A program made the translations under genes and the position numbers. This document shows, in pieces, positions 8,854-19,101 of a stretch of DNA of 41,640 nucleotides. Within the stretch, counting starts at the first letter, position 1. Every line of letters begins with the position of its first letter. The notes below the pieces were generated by a model. The model worked only from the letters and a program-made list of their open reading frames with translations, made no database searches and had not been told where the DNA came from. This stretch comes from Seminavis robusta (Eukaryota > Bacillariophyta > Bacillariophyceae > Naviculales > Naviculaceae). The DNA lies in NCBI GenBank assembly GCA_903772945.1, contig CAICTM010000948.1, positions 1 through 41,640 of the forward strand, read 5' to 3'.

Positions 8854-9093
8854 ATGTTCCCAATTGGTGATAACAGAATGTCATTCCCTCTAACAAGGAG
8901 ACCCGAATACTCTCCAAGAACTCCAAGGAAGAGAACTTCAAGAGAAAAAAGCCCAAAATGGTTAAGAGAATGGATCAAAACAGAACCCATCCTAAAATAT
9001 CTTAAATCCTCTAGTCCTCCTACCAACGTGCATTGTACCCTCGACCATACCCGTAGTCTCGACCGTAGTAGCCACCGTGACCATACCTATTAG
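8854..9093 (+). CDS. Possible small basic protein downstream of Rep
   Basis: An ATG at 8854 opens about 79 codons. The first 55 or so codons look protein-like and basic (RRPEYSPRTPRKRTSREK then KWLREWIKTEPILKYL). The frame then overlaps the 3' end of the convergent acidic/RGG gene by about 70 bp. It might be a minor replicon protein or the readthrough part of a 3' UTR. There is no family match and no independent support, so this is tentative. Confidence 0.25.
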   Translation: MFPIGDNRMSFPLTRRPEYSPRTPRKRTSREKSPKWLREWIKTEPILKYLKSSSPPTNVHCTLDHTRSLDRSSHRDHTY

Positions 9094-9430
9094 GTCCTCT
9101 GTAGCCACCTCTAGCATAACCATACCTGCCTGGTGGATACCACGGCTCCGATTGCCCCTCTACATCTAACCCTTGACGAGACTCTTCAGGTCTCTTTGTC
9201 CTAGCTCTCTTAGCAGGCCTCTCTTCTTTCTCTTCATTCCCAGCTTCCTCTTTCTTAGCCTTCTCATCCTCTTTCTGAGCAGGCTTGTCTTCCTCACTCT
9301 CATCCTCTGTCTCAGCTTCAGCATCTTCATCGGAAACCCTCTTGGTATTAGGAACAGTCTCCTCACCATCCAAGGAAGCTAGAGCTCTCTCCACCATTCC
9401 CTCTAAAATAGAATTCTCATCAGTTGTCAT
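9020..9430 (-). CDS. Acidic/RGG-tailed protein convergent with Rep
   Basis: This 136-aa protein starts at an ATG at 9430. Residues 1-20 could form an amphipathic helix. Residues about 30-72 are very acidic and Lys-rich, followed by a nuclear-signal-like KRARTKRPEESR. The last 37 residues are Gly/Arg/Tyr-rich with RGG, RGP and GRDYGYGRG elements typical of nucleic-acid-binding disordered tails. No jelly-roll capsid can be recognised and the protein is short for one. It converges on Rep with a 224-bp gap. If the replicon were a circle, the two genes would diverge from the origin, as in ambisense CRESS genomes. A role as a DNA-binding, packaging or regulatory protein is inference. A host gene fragment remains possible. 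Confidence 0.55.
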   Translation of the reverse strand: MTTDENSILEGMVERALASLDGEETVPNTKRVSDEDAEAETEDESEEDKPAQKEDEKAKKEEAGNEEKEERPAKRARTKRPEESRQGLDVEGQSEPWYPPGRYGYARGGYRGPNRYGHGGYYGRDYGYGRGYNARW

Positions 9431-9553
9431 TGTTTTTCCCTACTTTCAAAAATGTGGGTAGTAACCAGTCTTTATGCCACACTCTCAGATTACACAACAA
9501 TGGTGGAGTTCATGCGAAGAGAGTTTGTCACTAAGCATTTGTTGTTACCCATA

Positions 9554-9698
9554 GGAGAAGCCACCTGCAGCTATGCTGTCTAATGACGAAGAGAAGAAGT
9601 CAACAACGCCTCATATTGGTTTCCAAACTACACTGTCCAAATTCGATGATGACATTACCGAGTTAGACCAACCCTCTCCTGCGAGGGCTACAGCTTAA
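9554..9698 (+). pseudogene. C-terminal exon fragment of an unknown protein
   Basis: After a possible 3' splice site (CCATAG) the frame reads EKPPAAMLSNDEEKKS, continues through TTLSKFDDDITELDQ, and stops at 9696-9698. The hydrophilic composition resembles a cytoplasmic tail. No upstream exon is visible, since the sequence further left belongs to the replicon. The copy 2 repeat follows the stop immediately, as copy 1 follows the stop of the broken gene at the left edge. That suggests the repeat travelled with gene 3' ends. Confidence 0.35.
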
Positions 9699-9699
9699 A

Positions 9700-9905
9700 T
9701 TCAGCTTTACAGCTTTACAATTAGCAGGCTTATTCTAGAAAATAATCAATAACTGCTCACTTATTTGGAAATACAAACTTTACATCTCTTAGATGTTAGA
9801 TTAGACAATCCACAATGGTATTGTCGATGGTAGCATGCGAGGTTATGAGATGTTACTCATTCTTATTCTTATATGTCTATCCCCTATGGTTGTCAATGGA
9901 ATGAG
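9700..9905 (+). repeat. Dispersed repeat, copy 2
   Basis: This stretch is homologous to the minus strand of 1-300 over about 200 bp. Its part 9732-9826 is repeated at 18216-18311 with a single one-base indel. It is in direct orientation relative to copy 3 and inverted relative to copy 1. Confidence 0.8.
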
Positions 9906-10950
9906 CTATCCCTTGATGCAGAGTCCTGAGTTTCCTCTCATTATCTTCATCGGTAGCTTCCCCTTTGCAACTTAATTCCCTGGATTCGCTCGTGTAAGCC
10001 ATCCCCTTGTTTGGTTATTCGCTCGTAGCAATCGCAACCATGGACTCCTACAGGAGCCACCTTTCATCCTGTCGTGATCAAATCGCGATGGGACCCTGGA
10101 CTCCTATGGGAGTCCCCTTTTACTATCGAGCTGGAAGCCCTACTATACTGGTTCTTACTGCTACTACTGTTATCTCCACCGTAAGGCCTTGCCTCATCAC
10201 TCGTCGATCGCGATCATCGATACGAGTAACAGAGGTCGCATCGAGAAGTTAACAGAATTTGTCGAAAAATGAGCTCCGAATGCATAATAAGGCTCGGCCT
10301 GTGTGTCATGCATTGAGTCATGCTTCGGGAGGCTGAGCCATCTTGCCTTATATCTTCGAAAAAACTCCTCACTTTTTCATTCCAAACGTGAACACAACAT
10401 CACGAGCGATCGATCGCTCGTGCATGTTTTGTTGTTCATGTGGCTGTTGTTCATGGGCTGTTGGTCGATCGCATTGGTCTCTTACCCAGGACGGCATTGG
10501 TCGTTTGAATGGCTTGCAGTTGTTGTTGTTGTTCAAGCGAACGATTCGCTTGCAGTGGTTCAAACGACGACGAGATTCAAACGACGAGAACTCGCTTGTC
10601 GACGCGAAAGAACGTTCGGCGAATCGGTCGAGCTGTTATCTTCAGAACTGTTGGAAAGCTCATAAATTCCATCTTCGATTGACTCGATTGACTGGATATC
10701 CGCCGCTCTCCTTGTCTGTTGCCATTGCTCTTGTTTTCAACTCGTTGACTGGATTTCCACCGGCCTCCTCCTGTTACCGCTCTTCTACTGTTGCCGGCTG
10801 TTGCCTTGCCATTGCCCTCTTGTGTTCCTCCTTGTGGACCTTGACGACGCTTCTCTGCCTCAGCATCTTCATCTTCAACAGCAGCGCCAGCATCAGCATC
10901 TTGTTCAGTCCACAAGGCTCAGACAAGCCTTCTTTGATCTGATCCAATCA
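9906..10950. other. Region without a supported gene, left of the copia remnant
   Basis: Open frames on both strands are short and lack recognisable motifs. The DNA is rich in CGATCG-type palindromes and TTGTTG runs. It could include a decayed 5' LTR and leader of the neighbouring copia element, but no LTR pair was found. Confidence 0.35.
10401..10422. repeat. 22-bp perfect palindrome
   Basis: CACGAGCGATC at 10401-10411 is followed directly by its exact reverse complement, GATCGCTCGTG at 10412-10422, with no loop. Nothing around it identifies a role. Confidence 0.85.
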
Positions 10951-10959
10951 TCCCACCAT

Positions 10960-12640
10960 CTGACCTCCAAACATGACTGCAGCACCTTGACCGCAGTTCA
11001 ATTCCAGACTCCTCCAGCACATTGGGAAAACAAAAGAAAAGACAAGCTTACAGAAGCCCTCGGCTTGGAGGTATAACACACACTGGAGCCTGACAGGATC
11101 TGGCTCAGATGGACTGAAAGGAACCTCAAGCACCCTATGCCTCAGAGGTTTCCATGGTGACGACCATCTGAAACATCACACCACACTCCAGCCTATCGAA
11201 TTGGCATGCAAGAAAGGACTGAAGTCCACCAGTTCTACTATTCTACTACTACTTACTGAGTCCAATGCTTCTGGGTCTCATGTGCTGGCCTCTCTTATCG
11301 CCTTTGAGAGTATGATGACAGAGCATGGAATGGAAGGGTCTTTCAGCTTGTTGTTGGAGATCTCAATCCAACACTATTAATAAAATACAACATGTTCACT
11401 GCTCCGGAAAGGTCTCAGAGTCTATGATGGAAATGCATCAGGACCTCACAGTCAATGGGTCGGACTCATCGATGCCAATGGGATCTGAAGCAACATCCTG
11501 TTTGCCAGTATGATCTAACCAACCTTGCTCTGGTGAAAGGCGTCTTGAACTCTTGCACTGATGCACTCCAGGAAGAATTGTAAATCATATGTCCCTCGAG
11601 CCAAGCACAATGGGCCCAGCTTCTCTTGGCTCTCTGCAGAAAATATACAGACACTTTCTCAGCAAGATTGAAGACCTCAAAGCCAAACTCTTACTTGGAC
11701 ATCACAAGTTCCCTGGGGAAAATGTGTCCATGTATGTTGTCGAGTCAAGCAAGCTCATCAAGAGATTCGATTGAACTTTACTGTCCAGTGATCCATGCCT
11801 GAATAACCAGCACATCCCTGAGAGGTCTCCTTGGCTTGGTTGTCCATACTTTCGATCAAAGTCCATGAGCTTGTTGTCAAGAGTGACATCAGGATTTGAT
11901 AGCAACTATTGAACAAACAATTGGAAGCACTCGACACTTTGAATGACTTGGATGCCTCTATCGGGTCCTCTATAACCAGAAAACTTATGAGCCTTCCCAA
12001 CATCTTGGATCCAGGGATCCCAGGCCAAAGCCTTCCAGGCAGCAATTGACAAAGCAGTTGAGGCAAAGTTGGGAGTCTCACCCAGATCGAAACAGTGGTC
12101 AGCCAGTGGCGGTACCGTCCTGTGGAGGCGCCTGTTTGATTGTGGAGCTACTGATCATCATAGAAAACGATCCAGCATGTCCAAAGGAGGTGCTCCCAAG
12201 GACAACGGTCTGAGTGCTGAAACCAACTCCAAGCTCACAACTTTATCAAAGACAAGCTTGCTCCATGCCTCCACGGGAGAACATTCCCGATGATGCCCAC
12301 ACACCATTTCTGTGATGGCAAGGTAGTTGCTATACTGTCGCAACTGTGGAGGTTCTCCAAAGGCACCAGTGCATTTCACCAGTGAGCATCGCGGGTTCCG
12401 TAAGTTTCCTTACAAGGCACCATCTTCCGATGGCAACACTCCTCCACCACCCGCTGCTCCAGCATCAGCCCCAATCACTGCTGGTGGCACCTTGCTTCTT
12501 CCGCCATGGGATTACCTATGCCCGCTGCTGATGTCCCTGTTCTGGACACTGATGATTTTGTCCACACCAGTCCTAATGTTGGGTATGATTTTGACTCTAT
12601 GCAGGTGAACCTTGCAGCAGTCGATCTCAGTTCTGACGAG
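10960..12640 (+). pseudogene. gag-like remnant of the copia element
   Basis: Fragments in shifting frames read HWENKRKDKLTEALGLEV near 11040 and GSLQKIYRHFLSKIEDLKAK near 11630. Near 12333-12390 there is CRNCGGSPKAPVHFT followed by SEH, which may be a degraded zinc knuckle. The fragments are assigned to gag by position upstream of the protease and by gag-like helical composition. No continuous frame remains. Confidence 0.5.
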
Positions 12641-13442
12641 ACCTCGCTCTCTTGAGTTACTCACTGGCGCTTTCATGTGACCGGTTGGCAGAGTCCCACA
12701 CTTGCAACGGTGTTTCTCATTGCCTATTTTATGCCCCATTTATGCCCTTCTATCTCGGGTCTTATCCTTCTCATGTATTGGAGGGAGAAAATGAGTCTGC
12801 TTGCAGACATGGATCAAATACATTCAATTCCGACCTACTCTTGGAGGGAACAACTTTGTACAGTCCCCACACTAAAGGGCTGATCCCATCTCCTTCCTGA
12901 TGTATCATCATTGGACTATGTCTCGGGTCGGATGTGTGTTTGTCTTTCTTTGGTTTACAACTTGCTTCTAAAGTTCAAAGGTTATACATTCTCAGTGGCT
13001 CTCTTGCATCACCAAACTTGTTCTTCCACGCTTCAATCGGCCAAAACATTTTGATCCCGATCCAGACCCAGACTCATGACTTGTCAATTCCCAGATGATT
13101 CTTCGGACCTGTTACACCGATGTCTCTTCTTAAAGATAAATTAACTCTTAAGGAACCTATGTGTCTCTTCTCAACCCCAACTCCAACCAGGCTCCCGCAA
13201 ATGTCGGGCTAACAGAACCTGTCGAGATACACGTGAGGCTCCTTGGATCTTGGGAACTCGTCGCTGGGCACAATCATTCCAGCTCTCCAGTTATCTGCTT
13301 AAAACAGCTTCGAAGCTATCGATCAATGCAGGAGAACTGAAGACACACAGTCTCACGGCACCACACATGCTGGCTCTCCAACAACGCATCCATCTTCTAA
13401 TGTAATCCTTTGCCCAAGTCATTCTTATTGCCCATATGTCTT

Positions 13443-13600
13443 CATGCTATTGTTGATAGTGGATGTTCCTCATTCTTGCACCAATACTTTCAGTGATGTT
13501 ACCAAATTCTATCAGAAAGCTTTCCAACCAATTATCCTAGGAGGTATCGCTGGAGGTCTGAGCATGAGTACATCGGACTACTGATTGGGAGACTTTGATG
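13443..13600 (+). pseudogene. Aspartic protease remnant of the copia element
   Basis: CAT at 13443 opens HAIVDSGCSSFLHQYFQ, with the active-site-like DSGCS at 13455-13469, followed by a TGA. The sequence resumes one frame over as DVTKFYQKAFQPIILGGIAGG, matching the second half of copia proteases with an I-x-GIA-GGL strand. It is inactive because of the stop and shift. Confidence 0.75.
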
Positions 13601-16600
13601 AGCAAGCAAATGTTGTGTCATTTTGGAGCAGGTTCTTATTCATCCTGATCTTCCAAACAGACTCCTAAGCCTCAAGCTTTCTTGTCCCATCAAGGACTTG
13701 ACCCAAAACATGCAAACTCAGCGACACTTCAGAGCTACCACGACACATGCTGAATAGGCATACGGGAGGAAAGAAATGCTACAAATGAAGTTTACTCCGT
13801 TTTCTACCACGACTTATTGTTCCCAAAGGAAAGGCACTCTCTTCTCTACAAGCAATGACTTCAGTTCTACTACCAACAACAGGAACCTTTTATTTTTGAC
13901 AAAATCTGCTGCAATGGCATTAAAGTGGGACATCTGTCCTTCCTGTCCAATCCTTGGTTGGGTGGTTCTTAGACGACGCAGTACATGCTCTGGGCCTGAG
14001 CATACTGGGCTTAAGCAAAGGCTATCGAGCGGTCTACCAGTCTGTCGACCGCTTCTTGAACCCATAGTCCAATCTCGTTGCCGGCATTGAGAGCTCCCGC
14101 CCGTCCATAGTCTCTCCCCATCAGTAGCCCAGAGGCGAAAAAATAATAGCGATTCTGACGCCGGTCTGACTCGCACTTATGATGCATAGGTCAAGGTCAG
14201 AGGAGTTGGACACTCACTTGAATCCTGCCCTGTCAATTTGCTGAAAACACCAAGTCAGGCAACATGATCCCTTAAACCCTGAATACCGCAAAAGAGGCTC
14301 AGAACTTTCCGTAAACGTACCGAATTGAGTACGATCAGACGGAGCACCTTTGGTTTCCACTCCGGACTGCGACAATGTAGGCTACCATCTCGTGTTGGAA
14401 CCCCCCAAATTGACACATTTTGAAGTCGCTGCTCACCACTCATCCTTACTGCCCATCGAGCCTCATTGTCCACATAATGTCAGGATTCTGAGTCATGAGC
14501 AACGTCCGAGGATCGATCCGATGGTGAAGTGCCAAGCACGGTTGTGGTCCAAACCAAGTCCCACTGGGACAATTGCCCTGCACTCTAATGGTCGCACATA
14601 CAGATACACAGCAGCATGATGTCCAACATCTTAGGGACCACCATTAATCAATTAAATATATCTGCGACCACGCGGCAAATGCAGAATGGGTTTGCTGTTA
14701 GCCTGACTTAGTAACCTCAGAAATCTGCTAGGTAACTCAAGCTAGCTATGTTCCATTCCTCGCAGCATGCTCTATACTGGCCGAGTTGATGAATCGAACC
14801 TGTCCTCTGGCAGTCTCTCTGACAGCTGCACCATTGTGCAACCCACACTTGCCGCGACTCTTTACCAGTTACTGCTTCTCCCATTTGCAGGTATTTCCGC
14901 CGAACTGTCTAGTGAGTACAAGTCTCAGAAGGCCATCCATGGGATGCCCTGCATATTAGTTTTGGAACCCGCTAGCCCACTTACTCAGTGAGGAGGAACG
15001 AACTTCCAAAATGGGCAGACCCTAGGTCCACAGTGAGGAGGACAATATGTTGGCACCTCACAACTGTCCATTCAGAAATATTGGTCTTGATCCGCAACCT
15101 TCAAAACAGGATACCTTTCCCCTCAGTACCATCTTGTCTATGATGATGGTTTGAGACAGTTTACTTTCAGAAGATCAACCACCTCTAGATGGACCAACAT
15201 GTCATCTTCCAACCCTTCGAGACCCTTTTGAAGAGGACACTCCACCTCCTTAGCAGACAGTGGCTTACTCCAGGGAAAAGGCTCAACCAGCACGATCTCT
15301 CTTCAGAAGCTTCGACATGGGGGAAAATTATGGCAGGATGCAAAGAGCAAAGATAAAAGGGATGATCTTCATTTTCAAGCTCCGTGTCCAGCACAACCAC
15401 GTTTCACACAGGGAGATTCCAGATAGTCTGCACCACTTCAGACTCAAATTTACCTCTTCTTGGGAACAGGAGCCTCCCACCATCAGCACTCCACACCAAT
15501 GATGTCCACATCGAGCCAACTCTCTGCCCCTCGTCGTAATCCCAGTAGAACAGCCCACAGCAAAGAAGCCTGAGACTCTGAACATGGACCCAAAGTTGAA
15601 GACATATGCGCGTCTTCATCCTGTTGAGTTGTTGCTTTAGCTTTTACCTTTGAGTTACTCCAATTTTGGGCACATGATGCAAATCTAAGGTGAATGGTTA
15701 TTCACCTTTGACAACACCCAGGAATCTTTCATCCTTGCATTCTTCAAACCCACTGCTCTCAAGGCAAAATTTCCAAAGACCTGATCTCCCCTCTCTGAAA
15801 GGATCTCTGATGGTCATCTATGCAGCCCATTCTGGGCCCAGCCAATGGACCAAAAGGGACACCATTAGTACCCTGTACTGCCCTCTGGTAGAGTGACAGG
15901 GACCCAGCACGTCCTCGTGGGCTAACATGACACGTCGTACTCTATCCATTGGATTGTCCATCACCTAAAAAGGCCCGGTTCGGGAACATGGGCTCGCACA
16001 TTCCGATTAAGTGACAGAGCGTATCGAGGGCAAGCCGAGACGGTACACCTTAAAAGTTATTTAGTGTGCTTGGTCAGGAGGCACGCTGTATCTCCGCCGA
16101 TGTCCCTTGGTGAACCCACAGGTGCAGGCCCCAGCCCACGCACCGCAAGCCCCACCTCGCTCCACCTCTGGGCTTGGTTCGCGCCCAGCACGTCTTGGTA
16201 GTAGCCACTCCTAGTGATCCGCTGGTTGTATACCCCAGCGAGCGTTGCGTGCACCCACCTCATACCGCGTGATGTGCGCCGCACTCGGAAGACGCCTTGT
16301 TGGCCCTATCATAGTCTCACGTGATGCTTCTGTCCCAACCAGCAGCCCTACTGGATTCGCTGTCCACTCGTCAGGACCCCAAGGCACCAGTGTTGAGCCA
16401 TATCGGACTAATCGCGCCAGACTCTCCGCATTAAACGCCATACCGGGTGACACGATGAAGACTCTCTAGTAAACGCGGACGGACTGCCCTCGTATATTAA
16501 CGACAACGCACAAGTACCGGTGTAGAGAACCCACCAGGAAATCAAACCTCGTCTAAGGCTCCTCAGTTTTTACAGTGGAGGCTAGATCCCCTCCTTTTGA

Positions 16601-17281
16601 CTCCGGCCGTGCGCATGGATGCCCACACTCAGTCGCGTTTATTCCGCACAACTCCCTGTCGCCCGCCAGACCCATTGTTTGTTAGTTATTCGCTTGGTCC
16701 AGAGGAGACCCTCTTCGATGCCTCCCCACGGTATTAACGGGTGTAATAGCCCTAGACGGTTAGCCACTCGGTCTCCCTCACGTTAGCTTCAGTCGCAGGA
16801 TCCCCCCAAGCACGATTCGCATCTGATGTTCCGGAGTACCACACTCGCGGCTCCATGGTTAGGCGCCAAGCTGTAACCAGAAACTTGGATAGATCCTGAC
16901 CCGCTCTCGCAGAATGCGAACCGAGAAAAAGGTGACATCTATCTTAGGACTCGCCTCTCGTCTACTGTCTCTCACTCCTAACCAGATTGTCAATTGCGAA
17001 GCACCAGCAAGAGCCCCACGCAGCGGAGACCCCCAACAGCTCGTTGACGACATTCCCGTACGCCACCTATGGTTCCACAAAAGTGGCGCTGGTGACCCCT
17101 CAAAAGCGTGACAGTCACACCCACTCCACAATCTGATCACCTCCGTGAATGTCGACTCTACTCGTGCTTGCCCACAATCATTGAGTCAAGAGCTTTCTCC
17201 GAGCCATTCGCTTCGCGACCCTCTCCAGCTTCCACTCAGGCCCAGTAGCAACTGTATCGTGGGCCCCACAACGGGCCTCCC
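13601..17281 (+). pseudogene. Eroded pol region (expected integrase and reverse transcriptase)
   Basis: By position this 3.7-kb stretch should hold integrase and most of RT, and its length is right for both. I find no HHCC finger, DDE spacing or YVDD motif that I could defend. Open frames are short on both strands, and part of it (about 15.9-17.2 kb) is more GC-rich than its surroundings. It may include unrelated inserted DNA. Confidence 0.35.
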
Positions 17282-17560
17282 AATTTGAAGAAGAGTGAGC
17301 TATCCAGCTCAGTTGGGATGCTTCTTTTTATTGCGTCGAACACTCGCCCAGACATCACATTTAGTTCACCAGGTGGCACGATTCAGTCACAATCCCAGGC
17401 ATTCCATGCTCAAGAATCAAAACGTATCATTCGGTATCTGATTGGCACAGTGACAAGGCATTTGTTTTAGCCTAAACTTGATCAGGGACTTGATTGTTGG
17501 GTCGATGCTGACTTCGCCGGATTGTACGGATATGAGGATGTCAGGATCCTGTGTCCGTCA
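17282..17560 (+). pseudogene. Reverse transcriptase C-terminus remnant
   Basis: The frame reads VGMLLFIASNTRPDITF, then ESKRIIRYLIGTVTRHLF, an in-frame TAG at 17468, and then LDCWVDADFAGLYGYED (DADFAG at 17504-17521). These match the connection between copia RT and RNase H, where NTRPDI and VDADFAG are standard. A frameshift follows the YED motif. Confidence 0.85.
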
Positions 17561-17996
17561 AGTCTCGCACTGGAATTGTCCTGACTTTGTTTGGGTGCCC
17601 TATCATCTGGTCCAGCAAGCTACAGACTGACATTATTTTGAGCTCCACTGCTGCGAGTATGTTGCCTTCAGCATGTCAAGAGAGGGAGCTGCTTCCTATG
17701 CGGCTTTGCTCAAAGAAATTGGTAGCAAACTGAATATGCAGGTAGTTACTGACAGTCTCGTACGCTCTACAGTGTTCGAAGACACCAAGGTTGCCTGTCT
17801 CTTGTGAATGTTCCCAAATGTCTGCGCGCAACAAGTATTTGCATTGAAGTACCACTTCTTCAGGTCCAATATCGGGGAGTCGAGGGCATCGTGGCTAAGT
17901 ATATTCCGACTCTGGAACAACGGGCCGACATTTTCACTAAGGGTCTTCCGGCTCCACAGTTTGCTGTCATTCGGAAGCTCCTCATGGGATGGTAAT
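17550..17996 (+). pseudogene. RNase H remnant and 3' end of copia pol
   Basis: SVKSRTGIVLTLFGCPIIWS and SKLQTDIILSST begin the RNase H remnant. After frame changes come LKYHFFRS, then AKYIPTLEQRADIFTKGLPA and RKLLMGW ending at the TAA at 17994-17996. This is the canonical end of Ty1/copia polyproteins. At least three frameshifts are needed to join the pieces. Confidence 0.88.
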
Positions 17997-18215
17997 TTAC
18001 CTCAGCACTTGCTGCCAGAGCAGACCTCGTTCTGGTCCCCAGTATTCGTACTTAGTGTGGTCCCTCGTCTCTCTCTCCCATATTCACCCTTTGTCGCGCC
18101 CGAGCACTATGAGCCCAACCACCCTGTCTCGCCGTTGCCGACGGGCATACAGAGGCTTATACCGTATTGGTAGCTTCTAACAGCTACTTTAAGAATATAG
18201 CACGGCCCAGCACTC

Positions 18216-18311
18216 ATTCTAGAAAATAATCAATAACTGCTCACTTATTTGGAAATACAAACTTTACATCTCTTAGATCGTTAGATTAGACAATCCACAA
18301 TGGTATTGTCG
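18216..18311 (+). repeat. Dispersed repeat, copy 3 (96 bp)
   Basis: The sequence from ATTCTAGAAAATAATC to GGTATTGTCG equals 9732-9826 except for one extra C (AGATCGTTAG against AGATGTTAG). Similarity stops sharply on both sides. Copies 2 and 3 bracket the copia remnant in direct orientation. Confidence 0.9.
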
Positions 18312-18570
18312 CATCTCCATCGAGGGTTGCCTGCTAGTCAGTATGTCAAGCGGTGATCTCATTCATACCAAGAACTTAAAGAACACTAGAAGCCGCCTAT
18401 GTGAACGCCTTGGATTGACAATCCCAGCTATAGCAACAGTTTTAGGCCCCGTATAACCCTACTAGAGGCCCACTGGTACACTTTATAGCTGAGTATCGGG
18501 AACATTTTCACTGAAGTCATTGAAGTACGTCAGTGATCTATTCGTTCCGAGTATCCGGAAGTGATCAGGC

Positions 18571-18660
18571 GTCCACGGTAGCAAGGACTGTCCACGGAGT
18601 CCACGATCCGTACCTGTCAACGGTAGCAAGGACTGTCCACGAAGTCCACGATGCAGAGCG
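18571..18660. repeat. Two tandem 45-bp units
   Basis: Units beginning GTCCACGGTAGCAAGGACTG (18571) and GTCAACGGTAGCAAGGACTG (18616) both continue with TCCACGRAGTCCACGAT. The period is 45 bp. They end about 70 bp upstream of the 123-codon ORF and could be regulatory. The rest of 18312-18570 shows nothing. Confidence 0.8.
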
Positions 18661-18729
18661 ACCATCTCGAGCACAATGAACCAAGTCAAACTTCGTTCAT
18701 CCCAACTTTGCAACTTGTTTGATTAAACA

Positions 18730-19101
18730 ATGACCATTCTTGCTGAAAATCACGCACGTTCAACACACGCCAAGTTAGACTCGTCCTGGGAGACTGCGAT
18801 TATGAGTATTAAAGGAGGCAATCAAACCAAAGTAGCATGGAGTATCACCTATACCGATCTAGATGGTAACAAAACAACCCAATATTTCCAACGCTTTGAG
18901 GATACTCATGTCTACAGCAAAATCATTAAGCTTGTTTGGGGACTCATCGACAAAGCCAATGGATGTGATAAAACCACCAAGGACTTCTGTTACCAGGAAG
19001 TCTTGACCTTGATGGAAGGACAGGTTGCCACCTATGGAGAAGGGTATCTCCCCCATGATCTCAAGACAGCCATCAACGAAATCAAGGAGTGTTTTGCTTA
19101 A
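18730..19101 (+). CDS. Orphan 123-aa protein
   Basis: An ATG in the context AAACAATGACC opens 123 intact codons. The composition looks like a small folded alpha/beta protein: an N-terminal helix, a strand-rich middle (KVAWSITYTDLDGNKTTQYF), then helices containing Trp, Cys and Tyr (YSKIIKLVWGLIDKANGCDK), ending in INEIKECFA. There are no signal peptide, membrane segment or motifs that I recognise. It stands alone between the repeats and the JmjC gene. Its placement at the edge of the mobile-element region raises the possibility of a horizontally acquired or element-borne gene, but that is speculation. Confidence 0.55.
   Translation: MTILAENHARSTHAKLDSSWETAIMSIKGGNQTKVAWSITYTDLDGNKTTQYFQRFEDTHVYSKIIKLVWGLIDKANGCDKTTKDFCYQEVLTLMEGQVATYGEGYLPHDLKTAINEIKECFA

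Larger units (their letters stand above)
10900..18000 (+). mobile_element. Decayed Ty1/copia-type LTR retrotransposon
   Basis: Remnants appear in the order gag-like, aspartic protease, a long eroded stretch where integrase and RT should be, the RT C-terminus, and RNase H. That is the copia order over about 7 kb. Every part carries stops and frameshifts. The 13,600-17,280 interval is too eroded for me to place integrase or the YVDD active site. LTRs were not found. Wording such as VDADFAGL, KSRTG, WSSKLQT and ADIFTKGL is typical of Ty1/copia elements, including the diatom lineages. Confidence 0.85.

Noticed and set aside
13601..17281. Small open frames on both strands (for example 14176-13814, 16453-16211) as genes
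   Set aside because: They have no motifs, codon continuity or start context, and they lie within the eroded pol region.
9732..18311. Copies 2 and 3 of the repeat as LTRs of the copia element
   Set aside because: The shared segment is only about 95 bp, copy 1 exists without any retrotransposon, and no TG...CA ends, primer-binding site or polypurine tract line up with the borders.
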